DNA of 64,000 nucleotides, from assembly GCF_000176015.1 (NCBI RefSeq), contig NZ_ACYY01000016.1, positions 28,605-92,604 on the forward strand, given 5' to 3'. The translations under genes were made by a program, and so were the position numbers. Positions 1-7,340 of this stretch are shown piece after piece. The notes beneath the pieces are model-generated. The model saw nothing but the letters and a program-made list of their open reading frames with translations, did not search any database and was not told where the DNA came from. Position 1 is the first letter of the stretch; each line of letters begins with the position of its first letter. The DNA is from Rhodobacter ferrooxidans (GTDB lineage: Bacteria; Pseudomonadota; Alphaproteobacteria; Rhodobacterales; Rhodobacteraceae).

Positions 1-347
1 ATCGCGCCAACCTTGGCACCGATGACCAGGGCGACCCCAAGATCGATTCCTCGTCCGGCGGGTCGAATTTCTCGATCTATTTCTATGGCTGCACCAACGG
101 CAAGGCCTGCGACTCGATTCAGTTTTCCTCGGGCTTCGATCTGACCAAGGGCAGCAGCTTGCAGGTGGTGAACGACTGGAACCGCGACAAACGCTACGGC
201 AAGGCCTACCTTGACAACGAGATGGACCCGTTCATCGAAATGGACTTCAATCTGGATTTCGGCGGCATTTCGGACGAAAATTTCCGCGACAGTCTGGATA
301 TCTGGGAACGGCTGGTGGGCGATTTCAAGAAGCACATCAACTTCTGA
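1..347 (+). CDS. YbjN domain-containing protein (5' partial)
   Basis: C-terminal part of a gene that begins before the window. The frame is open from base 3 and ends at a TGA at 345-347. About 114 residues are visible, including SIYFYGC, a GSSLQVVNDWNR segment and FDLTKG. This pattern resembles the YbjN / bacterial sensory-transduction-regulator fold, which often begins with a secretion signal in Rhodobacteraceae; the N-terminus is missing, so that cannot be tested here. The cellular role of the family is not established. The next gene is convergent on the minus strand, and GC-rich dyads between about 358 and 400 (CGCCGGTCCGAC / GTCAGACCGGCG) could act as a terminator. Confidence 0.75.
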   Translation, partial: RANLGTDDQGDPKIDSSSGGSNFSIYFYGCTNGKACDSIQFSSGFDLTKGSSLQVVNDWNRDKRYGKAYLDNEMDPFIEMDFNLDFGGISDENFRDSLDIWERLVGDFKKHINF

Positions 348-439
348 CGCCGCGCTGCAAACAGCAGAACGCCGGTCCGACACGGGGTCAGACCGGCGTT
401 TTCAGAGGAACCGTGGCGCAATGAAACCGCTGCCCGCGT

Positions 440-1171
440 TCAGCCGTTGGCCTCGGCCGTATCGGTCGGAACCGCCGCTGTGGCACCCGGCACATAGGGC
501 ACGGCATGGCCGCCGTCGTCATCCATCATCGGGCCTTCGATGGCCAAGGATTCCTCCAGGCTGCGCACCTTCACATGCGCGCCGTGCCCGACGCGGTTGT
601 AAAGGTCGATCGCATCCTGGTTGAACAGCCGGATGCAGCCCGCCGAGGTCGCCCGCCCGATCGAGGTGACATCCGAGGTGCCATGAATACGGAAGTAGGT
701 GTCATGGCCATTGCGGTAAAGATACATCGCCCGCGCGCCCAGCGGGTTTGAAAGCCCGCCCGGCAAGCCGCCGGCATAGTCACGATACATGTCACCCTGA
801 GTGCGCAGCATGTTGGCGGTGGGCGTCCAGGACGGCCACTCTTCCTTGCGCCCGATGTAGCCGCCCCCGCGGAAGGCAAGCCCGGCGCGACCAACGGCGA
901 TGGTGTAACGCATCGCCCGCCCGCCTTCGAGCACATAGTAAAGCCTGCGCGCATGGGTATCGACCACGATGGTCCCCGGACGGTCCGATGCCGCATAATC
1001 CACCTCGGCGCGTGGCACAGAGCCTTGCAGATATTGCGGATCCACCGCCTGAATGAAGAATTCCCCATCCTGCACCGCTTCATAGCCCGGAACCACCACG
1101 GGTTTGGGCGGTTCGGCGGCACAGGCTGAAAGGACCAGAACAAAGGCAAGCGAAATCAGGCGGCTGAGCAT
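440..1171 (-). CDS. L,D-transpeptidase (YkuD domain), probable lipoprotein
   Basis: Probable peptidoglycan L,D-transpeptidase that forms 3-3 cross-links or attaches proteins to the wall in the periplasm. The protein is 243 residues from the ATG at 1171. It opens with a lipoprotein signal, MLSRLISLAFVLVLSAC, whose lipobox cysteine is residue 17, so it is probably lipidated and membrane-anchored. The YkuD catalytic signature is visible near residue 185: HGTSDVTSIGRATSAGCIRL, containing the conserved His, the Ser-x-Gly-Cys nucleophile and the following Arg. A longer in-frame start at 1258 would bury the signal peptide and is less likely. The gene is monocistronic. It lies tail to tail with the YbjN gene and has creatinase upstream on the same strand. 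Confidence 0.88.
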   Translation of the reverse strand: MLSRLISLAFVLVLSACAAEPPKPVVVPGYEAVQDGEFFIQAVDPQYLQGSVPRAEVDYAASDRPGTIVVDTHARRLYYVLEGGRAMRYTIAVGRAGLAFRGGGYIGRKEEWPSWTPTANMLRTQGDMYRDYAGGLPGGLSNPLGARAMYLYRNGHDTYFRIHGTSDVTSIGRATSAGCIRLFNQDAIDLYNRVGHGAHVKVRSLEESLAIEGPMMDDDGGHAVPYVPGATAAVPTDTAEANG

Positions 1172-1470
1172 GGGTGTCACGGCAATCTCTGCTGGAAGGT
1201 AAACGGAGTGGCGCAACAAAGGGCAAAGCCGCTGCGCTGCGTCAAGCCCCCGTGTCACCGACCGGAAAGAAAAGCGCGGCGCCGTGGCAACAAAGGAAGG
1301 GTTTCATGCTGCGGACAGGCAGAAACGCCGGAATCCGATCCTGATCGGCACCGGCGTGCCTTGCTGGCATGATGCTGAAAAGGTTCATTCCAGACGCCAA
1401 CATGCTTTCGGGCAGCAGCGATTCCATGGAATTTGCCATGGAAATGACCACTGCCCGCGATGTCTCGCGG

Positions 1471-2682
1471 TTACCCCACGACGTTGAATTCCGGGCCATA
1501 GGGGTAATGGGTGATGTCTTCCGGCCCGTCCTCGGTGACCACGAAGATGTCATGCTCGCGGTAGCCACCGGCGCCGGGCTGGCCTTCGGGGATGGTCAGC
1601 ATCGGCTCCATCGAGATCACCATGCCGGGTTCCAGCACGGTGTCGATATCCTCGCGCAGTTCCAGCCCGGCCTCGCGGCCATAGAAATGCGACAGCACGC
1701 CGAAGCTGTGGCCATAGCCGAAGGTGCGGTATTGCAGCAATTGCCGCTCGGCCAGGAAGTCGTTGATCTCGGCGGTGATGGCGGAACAGGAACTGCCCGC
1801 CCGCAACAGTTTCATGCCGAATTCATGCGCGGCGATGTTGGCCTGCCAGATTTGCAGACTGGCCGGATCGACCTCGCCCACGAACATGGTGCGTTCAAGT
1901 GCTGTGTAGTAGCCCGAGATCATTGGAAAGCAGTTCAGCGACAGGATATCGCCGCGTTTCAACTTGCGGTTGGTGACCGGGTTGTGGGCGCCGTCGGTGT
2001 TGATGCCCGACTGGAACCACACCCAGGTGTCGCGGTATTCGGCATCGGGGAAGCGTTTGGCAATCTCGCGCTCCATGGCGTCGCGACCGGCGATGGAGAC
2101 CTCCAGTTCGGTCACCCCCTCGCGCACCGCCTCGCGGATGGCATAGCCACCGACGTCGGCCACATTGGCGCCGTGCTTGATCAGCGCGATCTCGGCGGGT
2201 GATTTCATCATGCGCTGCGCCATGGTGGCGGGGGCGATATCCATGCCGCGTTTGGGGGCAAGAAAAGCGTTCAGCTTTTCCGAGCGTTCCAGCGTCAGGT
2301 GGTCGGCCTCGCAGCCGATGGCCTTGCCGGTGCCGGTGACCGAGGCCACCGCCCGCCACATGTTGTCGCGCTTCCAGTCGGTATAGGTGATGTTGTCGCC
2401 ATGGCTGCGGCGCCAGGGCTGACCCGCGTCGATGCCCGCCGAAATGGTCACACATTCGGTGGCGGTCACCACGCAGGCATAGGGCCGCCCGAAGCTGCAA
2501 TACAGGAACCCCGAATAGTAGGCGACGTTGTGCATCGAGGTCAGCACCACGGCATCCAGTCCGTGCAGCTCCATGATGTCGCGCAGACCGGCGATGCGGT
2601 CGTCGTATTCCTCGGGGGCAAAGGGCAGCAGTGCCTTGGTGCCATTGTGAAAGCGATACTGTTCCGGGCGTTCCAGCGTCAT
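1471..2682 (-). CDS. Creatinase (creatine amidinohydrolase)
   Basis: Hydrolyses creatine to sarcosine and urea (EC 3.5.3.3) in the cytoplasm. The protein is 403 residues from the ATG at 2682, the same length as Pseudomonas creatinase. It shares long near-identical blocks such as SFGRPYA, WFQSGINTDGAHNPVT, LSLNCFPMI and YRTFGYGHSFG. The catalytic His of creatinase is at about residue 233, and the two substrate-binding glutamates (in YYTALER and SMEP) are present. The pita-bread fold of family M24 is kept, but the metal ligands of the aminopeptidases are not. The start follows a GAGG ribosome site at six bases. No sarcosine oxidase, creatininase or transporter lies nearby, so downstream steps must be encoded elsewhere. 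Confidence 0.9.
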   Translation of the reverse strand: MTLERPEQYRFHNGTKALLPFAPEEYDDRIAGLRDIMELHGLDAVVLTSMHNVAYYSGFLYCSFGRPYACVVTATECVTISAGIDAGQPWRRSHGDNITYTDWKRDNMWRAVASVTGTGKAIGCEADHLTLERSEKLNAFLAPKRGMDIAPATMAQRMMKSPAEIALIKHGANVADVGGYAIREAVREGVTELEVSIAGRDAMEREIAKRFPDAEYRDTWVWFQSGINTDGAHNPVTNRKLKRGDILSLNCFPMISGYYTALERTMFVGEVDPASLQIWQANIAAHEFGMKLLRAGSSCSAITAEINDFLAERQLLQYRTFGYGHSFGVLSHFYGREAGLELREDIDTVLEPGMVISMEPMLTIPEGQPGAGGYREHDIFVVTEDGPEDITHYPYGPEFNVVG

Positions 2683-2950
2683 TTCAGACCTCATCAAGGG
2701 GGTATGCGCGTGCCGCGAGACCCCGAAAGATCCCGGCGTGCAGGACGACAGCAGGATCACCTGCAAGCAGAGGGAAGCGGTTTCCCTGTGACGACGCCAT
2801 CGCCACGGCCTGCCGCCAAAATGCCCGGCAAATCGGCGCTTGGCAAGCCTGTGCTGGCGGATTCTTCTGGGCTTAAATACCCTCGCTGGTGCGGCAATTC
2901 TGGCAGGACGGCGTGACATCCGGCCTTGCCGTCTGGCATGGTGGCAAGGC

Positions 2951-3021
2951 GGGGGCTGTCTGCCCCCCGGCCGCTGATGGCATCAGCGGCTCCCCCCGAG
3001 GATATTTGAGAACAGATGAAG
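2951..3021. repeat. Dispersed modular intergenic element, copy A
   Basis: Between divergent creatinase and the P1 peptidase. It has three modules. The first is the palindrome GGGGGCTGTCTGCCCCC at 2951-2967. The second is a hairpin with arms GCCGCTGATG and CATCAGCGGC at 2970-2990. The third is a conserved box at 2993-3021 that on the minus strand reads CTTCATCTGTTCTC, AAATATCC, TCGGGGG. The first and third modules recur at 58777-58841 in the opposite orientation, while the middle hairpin differs in sequence but not in form. The third box alone recurs at 31199-31238 and, duplicated as an inverted repeat, at 35183-35265. Confidence 0.8.
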
Positions 3022-3030
3022 GGTTTGAGA

Positions 3031-4023
3031 ATGAGGGCTGGGGCGCGGAACCTGATTACCGATGTGCCGGGGCTGCTGGTGGGCAATGCGCAGGATGCGG
3101 GGTTGCGGTCGGGGGCGACGGTATTGCTGGGGGCGGCGCCGTTTACTGCGGCGGTGCAGGTGATGGGTGGGGCGCCGGGGACGCGCGAGACCGATCTGCT
3201 GGCGCCGGACCGGCTGGTGCAGCAAGTCGATGCCTTGGTGCTTTCGGGCGGGTCGGCGTTTGGGTTGGATGCGGCCTCGGGGGTGGCGGATGGGTTGGCG
3301 GCGCTGGGGCGGGGGTTTGCGGTGGGGCCGGTGCGGGTGCCGATCGTGCCGGGGGCGATCTTGTTCGACTTGTTGAACGGCGGCGACAAGGCGTGGCGTG
3401 ACAATCCTTACAAGGCGTTGGGGCGTGCGGCCTTGCAGGCGGCGGCCGTGGAGTTTGCCCTGGGCAGCGCCGGGGCGGGGTATGGGGCGTTGACCGGGCT
3501 TTGGAAGGGCGGGCTGGGGTCGGCCTCGGCGGTGCTGGCCAACGGGGTGACGGTGGGGGCGCTGGTGGCGGTGAACGCGCTGGGGTCGGTGACGGTGGGC
3601 GACGGGCCGCAGTTCTGGGCCGCCCCCTGGGAGTTGGGCGGCGAGTTCGGCGGGCTGGGGCTGCCGTTCCAGTTTACCCCCGACGACGAGCCGCAGCCCC
3701 GAAAGCGGATGGGGGCGGCCACCACGCTGGCCATCGTTGCCACCGATGCGGCGCTGACCCAGGCGCAGGCGTTGCGGCTGGCCACGGCGGCGCATGACGG
3801 CATGGCGCGGGCCATCGTGCCGTCGCACACGCCGATGGATGGCGATCTGGTGTTTGCCGCCAGCACCGGGGCGCGGGTGCTGGCCGAGCCGCTGGCCGAC
3901 ACCTTCCTGCTGGGCCACGCCGCCGCCTGCTGTCTGGCGCGGGCAATAGCGCGGGCGGTGTATCTGGCCGAGCCGATGCCGGGAGATTTGCAACCCGCCT
4001 GGGCCGGGCAGTTCGGGCGCTGA
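3031..4023 (+). CDS. P1 family peptidase (DmpA/BapA-type aminopeptidase)
   Basis: Self-processing N-terminal-nucleophile aminopeptidase or D-esterase of MEROPS family S58/P1. The protein is 330 residues. Visible family signatures are ITDVPGLLVGNAQD near the N-terminus, the glycine-rich LSGGSAFGLDAASGVADGL around residues 75-93, and AATTLAIVATDAALT near residue 230, where the threonine pair marks the expected autocleavage site and nucleophile. An upstream ATG at 3016 lies inside the repeat element, whereas the ATG at 3031 has AAGGG seven bases before it, so 3031 was chosen. Codon choice is unusual: very rich in GGG glycine and TTG/CTG leucine. It ends directly against the convergent moaE stop codon, with no spacer. 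Confidence 0.88.
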   Translation: MRAGARNLITDVPGLLVGNAQDAGLRSGATVLLGAAPFTAAVQVMGGAPGTRETDLLAPDRLVQQVDALVLSGGSAFGLDAASGVADGLAALGRGFAVGPVRVPIVPGAILFDLLNGGDKAWRDNPYKALGRAALQAAAVEFALGSAGAGYGALTGLWKGGLGSASAVLANGVTVGALVAVNALGSVTVGDGPQFWAAPWELGGEFGGLGLPFQFTPDDEPQPRKRMGAATTLAIVATDAALTQAQALRLATAAHDGMARAIVPSHTPMDGDLVFAASTGARVLAEPLADTFLLGHAAACCLARAIARAVYLAEPMPGDLQPAWAGQFGR

Positions 4024-4467
4024 CTACCAGCGGGTCAGGGCTGCCTCGTCGCTGTCTTTCGCGGCCACCCAATGCGCGCCCGCGGGTGTGATCTCGCATT
4101 TCCAGAACGGCGCGCGGGATTTCAGGTAGTCCATCAGGAATTCCGCCGCCGCAAAGGCCTCGGCCCGGTGGGCGGCAGCGGTGGCGACCATCATGATGAC
4201 ATCGCCGGGCAACAGGCGGCCATGGCGGTGGATCACCAACGCGTCGATCAGCGACCAGCGCGCCTGCGCCTGATCCATCATCGCGGCAATCGCGGTTTCG
4301 GTCATGCCGGGGTAATGCTCGATCTGCATCGCCAGCAGGTCGCCCGCGGCACTGTTGCGCACCAGACCAGTGAAGGTGACGATGGCCCCGGCGCCACTTG
4401 CCCCGGCAGCAAAACAGTTCGCCTCGGCGCCCGGATCGAAAGCCTCGGGCTGCACCGAAAGCCGCAT
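4024..4467 (-). CDS. moaE: Molybdopterin synthase catalytic subunit MoaE
   Basis: Large subunit of molybdopterin synthase, which inserts two sulfurs from MoaD thiocarboxylate into precursor Z (cPMP). The protein is 147 residues. The family core GAIVTFTGLVRN, EHYPGMTE and the MDYLKSRAPFWKCE motif with both active-site lysines are present. It is third in a pgsA-moaD-moaE minus-strand operon; only one base separates the moaD stop from this start. The cofactor is needed by the formate dehydrogenase FdsA encoded about 11 kb away. It abuts the convergent P1 peptidase gene. Confidence 0.95.
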   Translation of the reverse strand: MRLSVQPEAFDPGAEANCFAAGASGAGAIVTFTGLVRNSAAGDLLAMQIEHYPGMTETAIAAMMDQAQARWSLIDALVIHRHGRLLPGDVIMMVATAAAHRAEAFAAAEFLMDYLKSRAPFWKCEITPAGAHWVAAKDSDEAALTRW

Positions 4468-4468
4468 C

Positions 4469-4717
4469 TCAGCCGCCAGTCATCGGTGGAAAGAACGCGA
4501 CCTCGCGCACGCCGGCCAGGGGGGCGTCGAAACCGGCAAGCTGCTGGTCCAGCGCCACCCGCAGGCTGGCGCGATCGGCAAAGGCCAGCGCGTAACGCTC
4601 TTCGCGGGCCACCAGTTCGGCCACCAGATCGGCCACCGTGGCGGCGCTGGTTTCCACCTGTTCGCGCGGCACCCCGATGCGTTCGCGCAGCCAGGCGAAA
4701 TACAGCACGTCGATCAT
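4469..4717 (-). CDS. moaD: Molybdopterin synthase sulfur carrier subunit MoaD
   Basis: Ubiquitin-like small subunit of molybdopterin synthase. The protein is 82 residues and begins MIDVLYFAWLRERIG. It ends in the diagnostic FFPPMTGG, whose C-terminal Gly-Gly is adenylated and then thiocarboxylated before sulfur transfer in MoaE. Its ATG overlaps the stop codon of pgsA by four bases (ATGA), which implies translational coupling. moaE follows one base after the stop. Length and ends fit the family well. Confidence 0.95.
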   Translation of the reverse strand: MIDVLYFAWLRERIGVPREQVETSAATVADLVAELVAREERYALAFADRASLRVALDQQLAGFDAPLAGVREVAFFPPMTGG

Positions 4718-5379
4718 GCGTCGTCCCGCAGGTAGGGCAGGGATTTGCGGAAATACTCCCAACCGGTGAGGAAGGTCAGCACCGCCGCGATCCAGATCAG
4801 GGTCAGGCCAACCAGCGTGGCATAGGACGAACAGCCGCGGGTGCCGCAAGAGCGGATCGGGTCGGCCAGTCCTTGGGTCACCAGATCGGCGTATTGCTCG
4901 GGGGTCATGCCCTGCCGCGCGATGCCTTCCAGATGTTCCAGACCGGTGCCAAGGAACAGCACGGCGATGGCCACCATCTGCGCCGTGGTCTTCCACTTGG
5001 CCAGTTTGGTCACCTTCAACAGCCCGGCCTTGGAGCCGAGGAATTCGCGCAGGCCGCCGACAAAGACTTCGCGGAACAGGATGACCGTGGCAGGCAGGAT
5101 CAGCCAGGGGTTCATCCCGGAATAGCCGGTGATGATCAACAGGGCGATCACCACCATCGCCTTGTCGGCAATCGGGTCCAGCATGGTGCCGAACTTGGAT
5201 TCCTGCTTCCACAGACGCGCCAGATAGCCGTCGAAATAGTCGGTGATGGCGGCGCTGATGAACAGCGACAGCGCGAACCAGTCGGCCCAGGGGCGGTGGA
5301 AATACAGAAACATGATCGGCACGCCTGGTGCTGCGAGAAGGCGAAGAACCGTCAGAGTGTTCGGAATGTTCCACTGCAT
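4714..5379 (-). CDS. pgsA: CDP-diacylglycerol--glycerol-3-phosphate 3-phosphatidyltransferase
   Basis: Makes phosphatidylglycerophosphate from CDP-diacylglycerol and glycerol 3-phosphate, the committed step to phosphatidylglycerol and cardiolipin, in the inner membrane. The protein is 221 residues with about six hydrophobic segments. The CDP-alcohol phosphotransferase signature is complete: D47, D50-G51, A54-R55, G64, D68 and D72. There is an unusual polar insert before the last membrane segment (about residues 145-190) with three cysteines in SCGTRGCSS. The start is the ATG at 5379, preceding MQWNIPNTLTVLR. It heads the operon with moaD and moaE and is divergent from the SH3/crystallin gene. 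Confidence 0.93.
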   Translation of the reverse strand: MQWNIPNTLTVLRLLAAPGVPIMFLYFHRPWADWFALSLFISAAITDYFDGYLARLWKQESKFGTMLDPIADKAMVVIALLIITGYSGMNPWLILPATVILFREVFVGGLREFLGSKAGLLKVTKLAKWKTTAQMVAIAVLFLGTGLEHLEGIARQGMTPEQYADLVTQGLADPIRSCGTRGCSSYATLVGLTLIWIAAVLTFLTGWEYFRKSLPYLRDDA

Positions 5380-5568
5380 GGGCGATGGATAGCAGGGGAA
5401 AGCCGTTGGGGGAAAGGGGAAATGCTTTCGTGGTGCCGGCCTGCGGCGATGCGGTGTTGGTCTGCCACAGGGCCGACGCGGCGGGGGGCACATGGAAATT
5501 ATTGGTTCCACCGAAGGTCGCGCCGTGGCACAAATCGGCAGCCGGACCGAGAAAGGGAATGTTCTGCA

Positions 5569-6630
5569 ATGAGACTGTCCCGCCGTTTTTTCCGCCTTTC
5601 CCTTTCGGGCCTTGGCCTGCTCGCCTCGACCATCGCCGCAGCGGCAGAGCCTGCTGCGGCCATCACCGACCTGAACGTGCGGTCAGGCTCGGGCACTCGT
5701 TTCCGCGTTCTGGACACGCTGACCCCCGGCGAAGTGGTCGATATCCGCGAATGTCGGCGCAACGGCTGGTGTCGTATCACCCATGACGGGCCAGAGGGCT
5801 GGGTGGCCTCGAACTACCTGACCACCGCCCCCGGCGTGCCGGGCGGTGGGCCAGAGTGTCGCCTTCGCATCAGCCGTGATGCCGACGGACCGGGCTTTGC
5901 CTTTGCCTGTGCTGGCGGTGCGGCACCGGCAGACACGCCAGCAAGCGAACCACCCGCGGGCGATCAGGCCCCGGCACCGGGCGCCCCCCCCGTGGGCGAT
6001 CAGGCCTGCTTTTACGTCGAGCCGAACTTCGGCGGGGCCTCGTTCTGCTATGGTGCCGGCATCCTGCCAACGCTGAACGCGCAGTTCACCGACAAGATAA
6101 GCTCGGTGCGGGTGTTCGGCGCCGGTCGGGCGCGGCTGTGCGTCGAGCAGAACCTGAAGCCGTTCTGCCGCAATGTGACGGCAGACATGCCGATGCTGGG
6201 TCCTCTGATGAACGACAAGGCCTCGTCCGTGGCGGTCTATACCGGCGCCTGGGTGGAGCCGAACCTGACAGGGGCCGCGCCCAGCATCCATGCGACCGGG
6301 CCGCTGAACATTCCCGCCACCTGGACGGCCAATCTGGACAACGGCGTGATGGGCGGCGACGGCACGGATATCTGGTATCGGGTCTATGACCCGGCCACCC
6401 GCTTCATCGAGCCGCAGAATGGGGCGCTGCTGGCGCTTGGTGACGGATCAGACCGCGGCTATGACGGCTGCGCGGCGGCAGACTTCACCACGGACCCCAT
6501 TCCGCTGATGACGCTGCCGGTGGGCAGCTTTGTCTGTGCAAGAACCGACGAGGGGCGGATCTCGCAATTCCGGGTCAATGGCTATGCCTGGGACAGCTTG
6601 CAGCTTGGTTGCGTCACCTTCGCGAACTGA
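5569..6630 (+). CDS. Secreted SH3-domain protein with beta/gamma-crystallin-like region
   Basis: Predicted exported protein of 353 residues. Residues 1-27 form a signal peptide (two Arg, then LSLSGLGLLASTIAAAA). Residues 30-88 are a bacterial SH3 domain (ITDLNVRSGSGTRFRVLDTL, then WCRITH and GWVASNYL). A proline/alanine-rich linker follows. Residues 145-225 contain two Greek-key-like motifs, CFYVEPNFGGASFCYGAG and a second with ARLCVEQNLKPFC, resembling beta/gamma-crystallin or inhibitor I36 folds. The last 120 residues are cysteine-containing and unassigned. The start has GAAAGGGA ten bases upstream. A cell-wall binding or protective extracytoplasmic role is inference; no enzyme motif is seen. 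It is divergent from pgsA. Confidence 0.82.
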   Translation: MRLSRRFFRLSLSGLGLLASTIAAAAEPAAAITDLNVRSGSGTRFRVLDTLTPGEVVDIRECRRNGWCRITHDGPEGWVASNYLTTAPGVPGGGPECRLRISRDADGPGFAFACAGGAAPADTPASEPPAGDQAPAPGAPPVGDQACFYVEPNFGGASFCYGAGILPTLNAQFTDKISSVRVFGAGRARLCVEQNLKPFCRNVTADMPMLGPLMNDKASSVAVYTGAWVEPNLTGAAPSIHATGPLNIPATWTANLDNGVMGGDGTDIWYRVYDPATRFIEPQNGALLALGDGSDRGYDGCAAADFTTDPIPLMTLPVGSFVCARTDEGRISQFRVNGYAWDSLQLGCVTFAN

Positions 6631-6663
6631 ACTGACAGGTGCGGCCCCGGCAAGGGCTGCGGG

Positions 6664-7209
6664 TCAGGGCGACTGGTCCAGCGCCGCCGCCGACTCGAAT
6701 CCCGCCAGCCACTGCCACATCAGGGTATCGTTGCCGAAGCCGACCTGCCGCCCGCGTTCGCTGCCATCGGCATTCAGCCCGATCACGGAGGGGAAGCCGG
6801 TGCCGCCCTGCACGCCGACATCGCATTTCTTGCACAGCGCATCCGGCAGCCCGAAATTGGCAATCTCGTGCCGGAACAGGATGATCGGGCGGACCGCCGA
6901 TCTCATCTGCACCCAGAAGGTGAAATACGGCGTGTCGAACACGGTCTTGCGCAAAAGCTGGCAGTGCCAGCAGTTGGTTGCGCTGAAATCGGCCATCACG
7001 ATGCCACCGGTCTGCTTGGCCTGAGCCAGCGCCGCCTCGAAATCCGTGCCCCAGACTGCAATCGGCAGGTTCAGGATGTATTTGAACGCATTGTTCGCCT
7101 GCAGCACAAAACTGCCGGGCACGGTGAGACTGCCGCCGCACCCGCCCGGCCCGCAGGTATCGTGCCCGCCGGGGTCTTGATGATACACCGGTTTTCTGGC
7201 TTGGGTCAT
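6664..7209 (-). CDS. Thioredoxin-fold protein with three cysteine pairs
   Basis: The protein is 181 residues with a thioredoxin-like core: VMADFSATNCWHCQLLRKTV carries a redox CWHC at residues 80-83, and the cis-proline loop is GTGFPSVIGL. Two further cysteine pairs are unusual: C19/C24 in HDTCGPGGCGG near the N-terminus and C126/C129 in ALCKKC. There is no signal peptide, so it is probably cytoplasmic. The ATG at 7209 has AGGAG nine bases upstream. A longer in-frame start at 7257 lacks a good ribosome site. The role may be thiol redox or metal handling, which is inference. It lies between uvrC and the convergent SH3/crystallin gene. Confidence 0.8.
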   Translation of the reverse strand: MTQARKPVYHQDPGGHDTCGPGGCGGSLTVPGSFVLQANNAFKYILNLPIAVWGTDFEAALAQAKQTGGIVMADFSATNCWHCQLLRKTVFDTPYFTFWVQMRSAVRPIILFRHEIANFGLPDALCKKCDVGVQGGTGFPSVIGLNADGSERGRQVGFGNDTLMWQWLAGFESAAALDQSP

Positions 7210-7340
7210 GGCGGAACTCCTCTGGTTCGAGGCGGCGGCGTCTTGCGGGAACTTCAATATGAAGTGCGTCGCCTGCCGTTCAGTTCAACCTGAAGTTTAT
7301 CACAAATGCCAACCCCGGGCAATCGCGGCGGCGGGGGCGG

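Noticed and set aside
4072..5568. Open reading frame extending the SH3/crystallin gene 500 codons upstream on the plus strand
   Set aside because: It runs antisense through moaE, moaD and pgsA, which have clear homology; the signal peptide and ribosome site mark the true start at 5569.
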